DNA of 64,000 nucleotides, taken from positions 62,001 to 126,000 of the forward strand of contig CAJTDK010000003.1 in assembly GCA_910575105.1 (NCBI GenBank), written 5' to 3'. Position numbers and translations under genes: made by a program. Each line of letters opens with the position of its first letter. Within the stretch, counting starts at the first letter, position 1. The stretch is from Lachnospiraceae bacterium (GTDB taxonomy: Bacteria > Bacillota > Clostridia > Lachnospirales > Lachnospiraceae). The notes below the pieces were generated by a model. That model was not told where the DNA came from and searched no databases. It saw only the letters and a program-made list of their open reading frames with translations. Shown one piece after another: positions 1-8,354 of this stretch.

Positions 1-2195
1 CCGTTCACGGTTTCCATGACCGGCTTGCCGTCTTTATCGACTAACGGTACTTCTTCCGTCATGTTCAGGATATTCATCGTCGATGCAAATTCATTGACAA
101 ATGTATCAAGCATCTTCTGGTAGTACTGGATACCCTTTGTGTCACTGGCTCCGGCTCCGGTCGCGAGATCTACATCAAAAACTTCTGCCTTATTCAGCAT
201 ATCCAGATCGCCCTTGAGCACGCCCTCTGAAAGATTGTCGTTAATGGAAACTGTGATTCTGTCTAATACGGATTTCGCTACAGTGACATTCGCAGCCGTT
301 GTCTGATTAGCTCCTGTAACATCTAAAGTTGCCGGATCCAATGTTGTGTTGACACTGACGCTGCCCTTCACACTACCATTAGCATCTCTGGATACAAGAA
401 CCGGATCATTTGGAGATGCCGCTGTACCCGTAACAAGCGTTACCGTCATCACATTGTCAGGACCCAACGTCGCATTAAGCGTATTATCCGGGAAATATCC
501 CCGAAGCTCATCGACCTTCTCAACACGGTCTTTCTCATACTGCTTAATCTTCGCTTCAATCTCTGTAATCTGCTTTTTCGTATCCGATATCGCATTATTG
601 ACCGCACTATTGACCGTCTTACTTGCAGGTGCAGTAACTCCACCCGCCGTAAATTGAACATCCGCATCCTGATTCGTTAATACATTGCTGACTTTAACAT
701 GAGTCTTTCCATTTGCTGCAATCAATGGTGTTGACACTGCATTTCCAGCCGCATCCGTCGAATTCAAGTTCACTTCCATGAAATTCGGGTCAGCAGCAGA
801 CATCTGATAGCTTACACCCGGCAAATACTTCTCAATCTTGCTAAAATTCTGATAACGCGTATTCTGAGCTGCCGTGCGCTCGTTTTGAGCTGCGTTAAGC
901 TCCGTCTGCTTACTTTGCAGATTCTTCTTCGCCGCAGTGAGCTGTGCATTAAGCTCCGCCTTCTTCTGCGCATCAGTCTCGGCCTTAATCTGCGTTCTCA
1001 AAGTGTCAATCGCTGTGTTCAGCGTAGTAATATCTGTATTCAACGTGTCTATCTTTGTGTTCGCAGTGTTGACAGCCGTATTCATAGCCTCTATTGTATC
1101 TAAATAGCTATTAATTCTGTCCTCATAAGTCTTCGCTGTAGCACTAGAATCGTCTGTAATCTTCGTCTGTAACTGTGCAATCCTATCCTGCGCTTTCAGG
1201 ATAGATTCATTCAATTCAGCGATATCATCAAGATAACTGTTGATCTCATTCGGCAGCTCCTTTTTCAGAGCCTCCATACCGCCGCCGTAAGTCTTGGGAT
1301 TCTCTTCCGCCGTCTTAAAGTACAGCTCAATCGGCTCTACGATATCACCGGCTTTATGGCCGTTGCCATCTTCCTGATACTTTGACAGGTTAACTTCGCC
1401 GCCTCTGTTATCTTCAACCAGTCTGACCTTTGTTCCGTCGGCCAGCCTGACATCGATATTGAGCACGTCAACAACGATTCCCCCGCCCAGATCCTGCTTT
1501 TCATACGTTGCCTCAATCGGGAAATACGTAGCCAGGGAATCGATCAGCTCATTCCTTGAATCCATAAGCTCCAGCGCCGGACTGCCAAGCACCTGCGCCT
1601 GCTTGATCGCGATATTCTTATCTACAATGTCTTGTATTGTTTTATTAATCTCCGGGATTACATTATCATTCAGCTTCGTCTTTAAAGTGTCATAAACTCC
1701 CTGAATCTCAATTCCATTCTGACGGATCGTATTCAGAAGAACCTCACATGCAGAACGTACGACAGTATCTGCCGGAACAGTTCCTGTGTTATCGCCCTTT
1801 GAGAGGTTCTGAAGCTGTGAAATAATCGACTTAAACTGAGCAGATACAGCATCCTTATCCGTCTCGTCAAATATCTGCCCGATCTGGGCAAGAACAGCGT
1901 CCATCGCATCGGCAGTCCCCACCTTCGGGAGCTGGCTGCGGTACTGAATATCAAGAAATGGGTCTCTGATCTGGCTGACGCCGGTCATCATAACACCCTG
2001 ACCCACCTTAGAACTAAAGCTTGAATTGGTAAAACTGGGACCTACCGGATCAAGACTGATCTGATCCAGACGCTGCCTCGTATACCCCTGTGTATTGATA
2101 TTGGACAGGTTCTGACCTGTCACGTCTATGGCTCTCTGGCTGGCGCTGAGCGCAAGCGTCGCCATATTGAATCCTGCAAATGTAGAACGTACCAT
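1..2195 (-). CDS. flgK: Flagellar hook-associated protein 1 (FlgK), 3' end outside the window
   Basis: FlgK forms the first hook-filament junction ring outside the cell. The start codon at 2193-2195 follows GGAGGG, and the N-terminus (MVRSTFAGFNMATLALSASQ...) then a NLSNINTQGYTRQ stretch is the classic rod/hook-family D0 signature with FlgK-specific spacing. The frame stays open to the left edge, so the C-terminal D0 helix is missing from view. Roughly encoded by 850-1270 is a long Asn/Thr/Ala/Gln-rich heptad-like stretch (repeated NSYLDxIxxLN and NTxIDTLNT units) predicted to be coiled coil, unusual for FlgK. It is last of flgM-flgN-flgK, read from the sigma-28-like promoter at 3092-3118. 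Identity is secure; the coiled-coil insertion is read by eye. Confidence 0.93.
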   Translation of the reverse strand, partial: MVRSTFAGFNMATLALSASQRAIDVTGQNLSNINTQGYTRQRLDQISLDPVGPSFTNSSFSSKVGQGVMMTGVSQIRDPFLDIQYRSQLPKVGTADAMDAVLAQIGQIFDETDKDAVSAQFKSIISQLQNLSKGDNTGTVPADTVVRSACEVLLNTIRQNGIEIQGVYDTLKTKLNDNVIPEINKTIQDIVDKNIAIKQAQVLGSPALELMDSRNELIDSLATYFPIEATYEKQDLGGGIVVDVLNIDVRLADGTKVRLVEDNRGGEVNLSKYQEDGNGHKAGDIVEPIELYFKTAEENPKTYGGGMEALKKELPNEINSYLDDIAELNESILKAQDRIAQLQTKITDDSSATAKTYEDRINSYLDTIEAMNTAVNTANTKIDTLNTDITTLNTAIDTLRTQIKAETDAQKKAELNAQLTAAKKNLQSKQTELNAAQNERTAAQNTRYQNFSKIEKYLPGVSYQMSAADPNFMEVNLNSTDAAGNAVSTPLIAANGKTHVKVSNVLTNQDADVQFTAGGVTAPASKTVNSAVNNAISDTKKQITEIEAKIKQYEKDRVEKVDELRGYFPDNTLNATLGPDNVMTVTLVTGTAASPNDPVLVSRDANGSVKGSVSVNTTLDPATLDVTGANQTTAANVTVAKSVLDRITVSINDNLSEGVLKGDLDMLNKAEVFDVDLATGAGASDTKGIQYYQKMLDTFVNEFASTMNILNMTEEVPLVDKDGKPVMETVN

Positions 2196-2211
2196 AAGAA
2201 ATCCCTCCTGT

Positions 2212-2661
2212 CTATACTCTCCGGCTCGTCATATGCCGTACATTGGTTTCATCTTTCCCGTTACTGTTGTATGTCTTTCCTGTCTTTGTGCGCAGCGCCT
2301 TATCGATCATATGAAGATTCGTCTTAAGAATCTCGTTCGAATCAGCATTCACTTCCCGGAACATCTGTATCTCTCTGCTGAGACTGTCAAATAACTGAAA
2401 TAATCCTTCACGTTCGCTGTCCGGGCATCTCTCAAGAATCTCCCTGAACTGCAATCCTTCATATCCGGCTTTTTTCTGCTCCCTCTCACGCGACTGCTCC
2501 AGTCCCCTGAGCCTTAGCAGCAAGGCCTGCTGCTGTGTAACACAATCCTCCACCGTCCCCACATGCTTTCCGGCGGCTGCGTCAAGCTTCACATGCTCAA
2601 TCTTCGTTAGCTGCTGAAATACACTGATCAGCTGTTCAATAATCTTCTTAAATTCATCCAT
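2212..2661 (-). CDS. flgN: FlgN-like flagellar export chaperone
   Basis: A 149-residue, helix-rich, charged protein with no signal peptide or membrane segment. FlgN proteins bind the C-termini of FlgK and FlgL in the cytoplasm and deliver them to the export gate. Supporting features are the length, the heptad-like N-terminus (MDEFKKIIEQLISVFQQLTKIE), the central QQALLLRLRGLEQSRE stretch, and position exactly between flgM and flgK, the standard Firmicutes order. The start lies 1 nt past the flgM stop, so translation is probably coupled. The family is poorly conserved, so the call leans on context. Confidence 0.75.
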   Translation of the reverse strand: MDEFKKIIEQLISVFQQLTKIEHVKLDAAAGKHVGTVEDCVTQQQALLLRLRGLEQSREREQKKAGYEGLQFREILERCPDSEREGLFQLFDSLSREIQMFREVNADSNEILKTNLHMIDKALRTKTGKTYNSNGKDETNVRHMTSRRV

Positions 2662-2662
2662 C

Positions 2663-2971
2663 CTATACTATTCCCTTCTCAAGCAGTATGCGGGCCGTGA
2701 TCTTCTCAGCATCCGGGCGGTATGTCCCGTCCGCCACCTGCTGTTTCAGATTCTCAATCTTATCCTGCGCGGTGGAACTGCGCACTTCCTGAATCACCTT
2801 ATGGGCAGCTTCGCCAGCGATCATCTTGTCACTCTGTGAAGCATCCGAACCAATGAACACACGGTCACGATTCAGGCTGGTCTTACCTGTTCCCATATCT
2901 TTTGCAGCAAGTTTTGATTTATAGGCCAAACTGTCGAAGTGTTGAATTCTTTTATTGATATCTATCTTCAT
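2663..2971 (-). CDS. flgM: Anti-sigma-28 factor FlgM
   Basis: FlgM holds the flagellar sigma-28 factor inactive until the hook is finished, and is then exported, which turns on filament genes. The 102-residue protein has the disordered polar N-terminus and the conserved C-terminal binding region (IENLKQQVADGTYRPDAEKITARILLEKG), whose GTY and AEKIAxxLL pattern is typical. AGGAGGAAGGGCA precedes the ATG. It heads flgM-flgN-flgK and lies behind a sigma-28-like promoter at 3092-3118, giving the usual negative autoregulation. Its target is probably the sigma factor at 14076-14870. Confidence 0.9.
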   Translation of the reverse strand: MKIDINKRIQHFDSLAYKSKLAAKDMGTGKTSLNRDRVFIGSDASQSDKMIAGEAAHKVIQEVRSSTAQDKIENLKQQVADGTYRPDAEKITARILLEKGIV

Positions 2972-3029
2972 TGCCCTTCCTCCTCACACCATATGTCTCT
3001 GCATATTGATCATTTCGTGGACTTCATGC

Positions 3030-3072
3030 GTTACTGTTCATTCCGCGGCCAGCCGCAGACCGTGAACAGTAA
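3030..3072. repeat. Dispersed palindromic repeat, copy 1
   Basis: Arms TTACTGTTCA and TGAACAGTAA flank about 22 bp of GC-rich sequence. The same arms recur at 41337-41386 and, diverged, at 45191-45336; a lone arm is at 35891-35902. This copy lies in the flgM leader between its promoter and start codon, so the RNA would fold into a hairpin there. No coding potential. Confidence 0.75.
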
Positions 3073-3091
3073 TCTTTATTCTTCACTATAA

Positions 3092-3118
3092 ATATCGTCA
3101 TCTATTGGCAAATATTAA
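3092..3118 (-). promoter_or_regulatory. Sigma-28-type promoter for flgM-flgN-flgK
   Basis: Reading leftward, TTAA (3115-3118), a 15-nt spacer, then GACGATAT (3092-3099), one mismatch from the sigma-28 -10 GCCGATAT. The fliD promoter at 7491-7517 has the same TTAA-N15 arrangement, which supports both. The predicted transcript start is about 115 nt upstream of flgM. Confidence 0.7.
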
Positions 3119-3147
3119 GCATGTTTATGCGCATTTTCCATTCTTTC

Positions 3148-3912
3148 TCAGCGTCTTTTCTGCCTTTTTCTGCGTTCCTCACGCTCTCTGATCACCCGCC
3201 GTTCGTCAAAAATATCCCCGGCAGTGGAGCTGTAGATTACATTTTTTTCATCTGCAACGATAACGCCTGCAGCCAATGTGATCACCCGTTTTTTCATGAT
3301 CGTTACCAGCTCTCTGTTGTGGCTTGCCACAAGAACGGTGATCCCTTTCCGGTTTATCTCATCGATCAGGCACATCAGATCCCATGCCGCAGACGGGTCC
3401 AGATTGGCCGTAGGCTCGTCCAGAACCAGGATCTTCGGATCAGTGACCAGCGCCCTCGCAAGCAGCACTCTCGCCGCCTCGCCTCCGGACAGCTCTTTGG
3501 GGTAATGTTCCGCCCGGTCAGCTATCCCGACCACGCGCATCGTCTGCTCTGTCCGCTTTTTTGTCCGTCCGACGGGCTGCTCTGTGGCGCGCATAGCAAG
3601 CTCAATATTCTGCCTGGCCGTCTGTTCCTTTAAAAGTCCAAGATCCGCCTGCATGATCCCGAATTGCCGCCGGTAGTAGGGAATCTGCTCCCGCGTCAGA
3701 GACGACACATCACTTCCGCGCACCCACATCTCCCCGGAAGTAGGGAAGATCTGACCACTTAAGAGCTTTAAAAATGTGCTTTTCCCCGAACCGCTCCGCC
3801 CGGTCACAAAGACAAACTCTCCCTCCTCAATGGTAAGAGAAAAATCCTCCAGTGCCACAACGTCTGGTTTATATATTTTATTCACAGATTTAAATTCAAT
3901 TTCTTTCATCAT
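3148..3912 (-). CDS. FtsE-like ABC transporter ATPase, orphan
   Basis: A 254-residue ATP-binding subunit with Walker A GRSGSGKST (about residues 38-46), Q-loop region GIMQADLG, signature LSGGEAARVLLARAL, Walker B ILVLDEPTANLDP and switch His in VASHNRE. Length and the layout of the first 220 residues resemble FtsE. The C-terminus adds a strongly basic tail (REREERRKRQKRR). No FtsX-like or other permease lies nearby, although FtsE normally acts with one. In this location it might serve cell-wall hydrolase control or a motility-specific function; that is speculation. GGGTGA before tandem ATGs at 3912/3909 is a modest ribosome site. It lies between a terminator and the flgM promoter. Confidence 0.8.
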   Translation of the reverse strand: MMKEIEFKSVNKIYKPDVVALEDFSLTIEEGEFVFVTGRSGSGKSTFLKLLSGQIFPTSGEMWVRGSDVSSLTREQIPYYRRQFGIMQADLGLLKEQTARQNIELAMRATEQPVGRTKKRTEQTMRVVGIADRAEHYPKELSGGEAARVLLARALVTDPKILVLDEPTANLDPSAAWDLMCLIDEINRKGITVLVASHNRELVTIMKKRVITLAAGVIVADEKNVIYSSTAGDIFDERRVIREREERRKRQKRR

Positions 3913-3957
3913 TCACCCATACCGCCTGTCAGTATTTAACCAAACACCGCTGAAACA

Positions 3958-4012
3958 CAAAAATGCCAAATATGGAAAGCAGATATCTCTATCCGCTTTC
4001 CGTATCGGCATC
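3958..4012 (-). terminator. Intrinsic terminator after the fliD-fliS-fliT-like genes
   Basis: Read leftward, TGCC...GGAAAGC (4010-3995) pairs with GCTTTCC...GGCA (3980-3964) across a 14-nt loop, followed by TTTTTGTGTTTC. It lies 18 nt beyond the stop at 4030 and probably ends the long leftward flagellar transcript. Confidence 0.75.
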
Positions 4013-4029
4013 TTCTTTTATCCCATTAC

Positions 4030-4443
4030 TTATCTGTCCGTATAAAAAGAGTCAGCTCCTGCCAGCCGCTTATTCATATGGCGGTCGATCGTCATCGTCC
4101 TCTCCCAGACAGTGCGTGTATTCCCTGCCAGGCGCACGATCAGCATACCTTCCTTCCCATATTTCTCTGAGCTGCCGACTTTGCCTGCAATCACTTCTGT
4201 AAGCCACTCTCGAAGCTCCGGCGGAACACTGCTTAAAAACAGATGAAGCTTGTGATCGCACTCCCGCACCTTCTCAAGTTCCTCCCCGCGCATACCGAGG
4301 GTCATCTGCACACTCACTCTGTCATCACGCGAAAGCTCCTCCGCCATCTCTGTCGTCAGCCTGCTGATCTCTGACATATGTGCATACTTTTTCTGAAGGA
4401 TCTTGGCAATCTCCGTCAATAATTCTCCGTAATTCTGTTCCAT
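4030..4443 (-). CDS. FliT-like flagellar protein of unknown exact role
   Basis: A 137-residue, mostly helical cytoplasmic protein (MEQNYGELLTEIAKILQKKY...) directly downstream of fliS. That slot is usually held by FliT, the FliD chaperone, and the N-terminal LLTEIAKILQKKYAHMSEISRLTTEMAEEL region has the amphipathic look of such chaperones. The C-terminal part (WLTEVIAGKVGSSEKYGKEGMLIVRLAGNTRTVWERTMTIDR) is not something I recognise. The start is taken at 4443; the ATG lies 7 nt past the fliS stop and may be translationally coupled. The function is inferred from position only. Confidence 0.6.
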   Translation of the reverse strand: MEQNYGELLTEIAKILQKKYAHMSEISRLTTEMAEELSRDDRVSVQMTLGMRGEELEKVRECDHKLHLFLSSVPPELREWLTEVIAGKVGSSEKYGKEGMLIVRLAGNTRTVWERTMTIDRHMNKRLAGADSFYTDR

Positions 4444-4450
4444 CACCACA

Positions 4451-4813
4451 TCACGCTTTCTTTGCGGCCTCCGCAAAAGTATCCCTCAGTTCCTTGACAA
4501 GCGGCTTGAGCTCTGTGATAACATCTGCTTTTCTCGCGGCAGACACACGACTCAGTTCATATAAGAAAAAGTCATACATCGTATTCAGTTCTTTGCTGAT
4601 CTCATAATTAAAATTCAAGGTATCCTTGAGATATTGCACGATCTCGACACATCGGTGAACGGATGAATCAAAAAGCGTATAATCCTCTTTCCCTAATGCC
4701 AGCTCCGCCCTTACCAGCCTCTTCGTCAGCTCATCGTAAAGGAGGAGAAGCATCTCTCCCGGTGTCATAGTCATAACCGACTGATTCTTATATGATTGAT
4801 ATCCATTTGCCAT
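4451..4813 (-). CDS. fliS: Flagellar export chaperone FliS
   Basis: FliS binds the C-terminal helix of newly made flagellin in the cytoplasm, prevents polymerization and hands it to FlhA. The protein (MANGYQSYKNQSVMTMTPGEMLLLLYDELTKRL...) shows the family motif around TMTPGEMLLLLYDG and the ISKELNTMYDFFLYEL helix. It has about 120 residues, the usual size. The ATG at 4813 is preferred to a GTG 15 nt upstream. It follows fliD by 49 nt, the standard fliD-fliS order. Its clients here would be the flagellins at 45.6, 55.4 and 58.1 kb. Confidence 0.93.
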   Translation of the reverse strand: MANGYQSYKNQSVMTMTPGEMLLLLYDELTKRLVRAELALGKEDYTLFDSSVHRCVEIVQYLKDTLNFNYEISKELNTMYDFFLYELSRVSAARKADVITELKPLVKELRDTFAEAAKKA

Positions 4814-4862
4814 GCTTCCTGCTCTCACTTTCTTTTATCTGCTTTATTCTATAGAGCAGTTC

Positions 4863-7406
4863 CTAAGCAAACATCGAACTCAGATAACTGCTTTGGTTAT
4901 TCATCTGAGAAATCAACGTCTCCAGAGAAGTAAACTGAGAGATATAACGATCTGTCTCTGTCTCCAGCTTCTTCTGCAACTGCTCGATATAATCATCAAT
5001 TTTGTCCATCTGTTTCTGAAGACTGTTTGACAGGACACTTGTGGGCGCATAGATCGAGCCTGCACGCTCTACCAGTATACCTTTGGTCGCTCCTGTCATG
5101 GAGCCGTATTTGTCCATGATATTCTTCATTGTAACCATCAGGCCGCCCTGTGTCGTCACATTCCCTTTTTCGTCCTTACCGATCGCTCTGGTAAATGCTT
5201 CCCGTACAGCATCCGGATCATTCTGAAGCGCCGTCCTGAACTTCGTCTCGTCAAATACCAGCTTACCGTTATCACTGTAATTGGTGGAAACGGTAATTCC
5301 CATCGCGGATAATTCCGTAGTATTTCCAGAATTAATCACTGTTCTGAGATTATCTGCCATCATCCGCAGGTCCATATCTGCAAACAGAATTCCCTCTTTT
5401 GCCTTAGTTTCCCACTTTTCAATCTGACTTTCGCTCAGCTCTTCCTTCTGCTCGTCAGTCAGCAGCGAGTAGTCGCGGTCCGGCTTGGTCTTAACATGCG
5501 TATTCACAAGCTCAAGAATCTCGTTGAAGGAATCGACCATGCTTTTTACTGCTTCAACAGTCTTGTCGGCGTTAACTGTTGCGTCAAAGGTGATGGCTTC
5601 TGCCGCAGGATCCAGCTCCAAGTCTCCGCTTCCATCACTCTTCTCCTTATAGCCGAATGCCCCTTTCAGCGTTATGTTCAATCCATCCAGCGTAAATGTA
5701 TTACTTCCGCGGGTAATCTCGACCGGGTCATCTGAACCTGGATATTTTACGCTTATGACCGCGTCTTTTCCTTCCTCGTAAGTAAATGACGGTGCATCGG
5801 TTGCAGCGGATCCTGTATTATTCGCCCCACCCGTGCTATCTATGTCGCCTCTGTTGCCAAACAGGTACTTCGCTATATTATCCGTCTCATCATCAAAACT
5901 AATCTCTCCGCTTGTACCCTTGCCTGTAGCCGTTACAACAAAGCGGTCAGACATCTCCTGATAGGAAACGGTCACCCCGATTCCTTCTGTGGCATTGATC
6001 TTGTTAATAATCTCCTTAATCGTGGTATCCTTGTTGATACCTTCTACTTTTACACCGTTGATTTTGAGATTATAATTGCCGTCTGCGTCTGTAGGTATAC
6101 TTGCAAATTGGCCAGACGTAGCAAGTCCCGAATTTTTCAGGTTCGCCGATAAATTCACGCGATTAGAAGCCCCGGCAACGATACCGAACGCGCCGGTATT
6201 GCCAACTATACCTGAACCAGAAGTAATGGATAGTGTCGAGGACTTATCTGTTCCATTTTTATTCACTGTCTCAAAGGACAGAGAGGCGCTTCCTGTGGTG
6301 CTTCCTCCAAGTGTACTTGTAGTTTTGGTTGTCCCTACCTTAATCCTGTTTTTTCCAAACGCATCATCCAGTTTTTTCTGCAGATCAGCCTGAACTTTAT
6401 CTATAGTATCTGTATCTTCATACTTATCTAATGTGATCCACTTTATTTCCCCATTGTAATTAAAGCTGATCTGTGAGCCGCTGAGACGCTGAGCCAGCGT
6501 TTTCTCCTCGGTAAGCTTCGCGTCATATGTTCCGGTCAGACCGTCCTTGGTGATCGTCTTCTCATCATCATCCAGAGAACTGAATTCCTGGCCTGCCTTC
6601 ACGATTCCCAGATCCTGCAGGACATTGCCTGTACCGCCGTTGAACATAACGGTATTACCATGAGACTTAGTCTCATCAACCGTGAACTTAATCTTAGTGC
6701 CGTCCATCTCTACCTTCACGATATCGCCCAGCTTCTGCGCATTTGTACCGCTTCCCACCGTCACATTATCAAGCGCTTTCTGAATCGACTCTATCGCTTT
6801 CGGCTGTCCTGACGAACCAGCATCCATAGAATAATCATAGTCATCCGTATCAGGAAGCTTCACGGTGTAATTCGTATTCCCGTACTTGATATAGAAAGCG
6901 TCGCCCGCAATCGTGCTGACATCTGTCTTCACAGAAAGATCGTCATTATTCGCTCCTCCGAGCTGCATTGCTCCAGTCTTTAACGCTCCGTTGGATACTG
7001 TTCCGGTGGTCAGCCTTGCATTGGACGCAAGTTGCTTTATACCTGCGATGGACATATTCTCTGCCGCTGTCGCCGTACCGGACACGGAGACATATTTGCT
7101 GTTATCACCTACTGCCGTAACCAGATTCCTTGAAAAAAGAGTCGAGGAAAGCAGGTTATTCGATGAAGCATAGGAAGTATAATTAGAAGTAAACCCATAA
7201 ATCTTACTCGTAATATCCCTCATCGCTTCCATCTGCCACTCTAACTTCGTCTTCTGCTGTCCCTGCTTCGCAATCTTACTCCGGGTACCGGACGTCATCT
7301 GTTCGATCAGAGTATCCCGGTCAAGCCCGCTGGCAAGTCCGCCGTATCCTCTGATCTGCGATGAAAGACTGCCAGAACTGCTGCTAGTACTTGAAATTGA
7401 TGCCAT
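4863..7406 (-). CDS. fliD: Flagellar filament cap protein FliD, unusually large
   Basis: FliD caps the growing filament and inserts flagellin. At 847 residues it is well above the 450-550 of many FliD proteins, though large versions are common in Lachnospiraceae. The N-terminus (RGYGGLASGLDRDTLIEQMTS) and the C-terminal coiled coil (LQKQMDKIDDYIEQLQKKLETETDRYISQF, then SSYLSSMF) are typical. The extra mass is in the central Ser/Thr/Gly/Asp-rich domains exposed outside the cell. AAGGAGTGATACT precedes the ATG, and a sigma-28-type promoter lies about 85 nt upstream. Exposed domains are candidates for variation between strains. Confidence 0.95.
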   Translation of the reverse strand: MASISSTSSSSGSLSSQIRGYGGLASGLDRDTLIEQMTSGTRSKIAKQGQQKTKLEWQMEAMRDITSKIYGFTSNYTSYASSNNLLSSTLFSRNLVTAVGDNSKYVSVSGTATAAENMSIAGIKQLASNARLTTGTVSNGALKTGAMQLGGANNDDLSVKTDVSTIAGDAFYIKYGNTNYTVKLPDTDDYDYSMDAGSSGQPKAIESIQKALDNVTVGSGTNAQKLGDIVKVEMDGTKIKFTVDETKSHGNTVMFNGGTGNVLQDLGIVKAGQEFSSLDDDEKTITKDGLTGTYDAKLTEEKTLAQRLSGSQISFNYNGEIKWITLDKYEDTDTIDKVQADLQKKLDDAFGKNRIKVGTTKTTSTLGGSTTGSASLSFETVNKNGTDKSSTLSITSGSGIVGNTGAFGIVAGASNRVNLSANLKNSGLATSGQFASIPTDADGNYNLKINGVKVEGINKDTTIKEIINKINATEGIGVTVSYQEMSDRFVVTATGKGTSGEISFDDETDNIAKYLFGNRGDIDSTGGANNTGSAATDAPSFTYEEGKDAVISVKYPGSDDPVEITRGSNTFTLDGLNITLKGAFGYKEKSDGSGDLELDPAAEAITFDATVNADKTVEAVKSMVDSFNEILELVNTHVKTKPDRDYSLLTDEQKEELSESQIEKWETKAKEGILFADMDLRMMADNLRTVINSGNTTELSAMGITVSTNYSDNGKLVFDETKFRTALQNDPDAVREAFTRAIGKDEKGNVTTQGGLMVTMKNIMDKYGSMTGATKGILVERAGSIYAPTSVLSNSLQKQMDKIDDYIEQLQKKLETETDRYISQFTSLETLISQMNNQSSYLSSMFA

Positions 7407-7490
7407 AGTATCACTCCTTTTTACACACTAAATATCTATCGTCTCTTTCAAAACTATTGAAAGAAACCTTATTCCATTTGTCTAAATTAA

Positions 7491-7517
7491 TTATCGGCAT
7501 AAAGTATAATTAATTAA
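7491..7517 (-). promoter_or_regulatory. Sigma-28-type promoter for fliD-fliS
   Basis: Read leftward, TTAA (7514-7517), 15-nt spacer, then GCCGATAA (7491-7498), an exact match to the sigma-28 -10 consensus. It is placed 85 nt before fliD, so filament-cap genes can be expressed late, independently of the long upstream operon. Confidence 0.8.
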
Positions 7518-7535
7518 TTCTTTTATTCCCACAAA

Positions 7536-8354
7536 TTAATCTCTGCCGTGGTGCGGGTGCTCCTTTACCTTCGTGCACGCCTTCGTGATCTCTACGGTGA
7601 TCGCCCCCGAGTACCGCTGTGAGTAAAAATTCATCAGAGGTGTAGCCGCATTCCTGCTTACTACTACATATTTTGCAGGCAGACTTGTCAATGCAAGAGC
7701 GGTAATGTCCGCTTTACATCTGGAACATGTGCATGTTGAGAACTGCTTCATATACATATCGGTCTTCTCACGCACCAGTGTTTCCATAACATTCAGGAAT
7801 ACATACTCCTTCGGTTCCTCTTCTGCTGTCTTCTGCGCTTCCTCCTCAGCGGCCTTAAGCGCCTCTTCCTCATCCTTCTTTTGCTGCTCTTCCTCAGCAG
7901 CCTTCTTTTCTTCCTCTGCCTTTTTCTCTTCTTCGGCAGCCAGCTTTTCTTCGTCCGTTTTCTTTTCGTTCTCTTCAGCAGCTTTTCTGGCCTCTTCCGC
8001 CTTCTTCGTCTCTTCCTCCGCCGCCTGTCTCTCTTCCTCTTCGATGATCCTAAGTGCTTCTTCTTCGGCTGCCTTGAGCGCCTCTTCTTCCTCGGCGTCG
8101 TCAAATATCATTCCCGCTTCCGGCGCGCTGATCTCTTCTGCATCAAGTTCTTCCTCAAGAAGATGCTTTACCGTATCGGCAATTGCTTCATCCTCATCCT
8201 GCCTTGCAACCACCTGCACGTTAGCGCCTGCTGTCGCACCGGACGTTTCTTCATTAACAGCCGCTTTCTCTGTATTATCTGCATTGCCTGCATCTTCGCT
8301 CTTTCCCGCCAAAAGCCCAAGTACGTGATCTGTCTTATTCGTCTTTCTTGCCAT
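7536..8354 (-). CDS. ComFB-domain protein with long charged helix
   Basis: Two parts are visible. Residues about 55-190 are an extreme Glu/Lys/Ala-rich stretch (EEEKKAEEEKKAAEEEQQ type) predicted to form a single long helix or coiled coil. The C-terminal ~85 residues (FLNVMETLVREKTDMYMK... CTCSRCKADITALALTSLPAKYVV) match the late-competence ComFB family, including Cys pairs spaced as CxCxxC. The function of ComFB domains in motility clusters is not established; some bind cyclic dinucleotides in other phyla. The start at 8354 rather than 8363 is chosen because AAGGAGG sits 9 nt upstream of it but abuts the earlier ATG. It overlaps parA by 20 bp and is likely co-translated. Confidence 0.75.
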   Translation of the reverse strand: MARKTNKTDHVLGLLAGKSEDAGNADNTEKAAVNEETSGATAGANVQVVARQDEDEAIADTVKHLLEEELDAEEISAPEAGMIFDDAEEEEALKAAEEEALRIIEEEERQAAEEETKKAEEARKAAEENEKKTDEEKLAAEEEKKAEEEKKAAEEEQQKKDEEEALKAAEEEAQKTAEEEPKEYVFLNVMETLVREKTDMYMKQFSTCTCSRCKADITALALTSLPAKYVVVSRNAATPLMNFYSQRYSGAITVEITKACTKVKEHPHHGRD

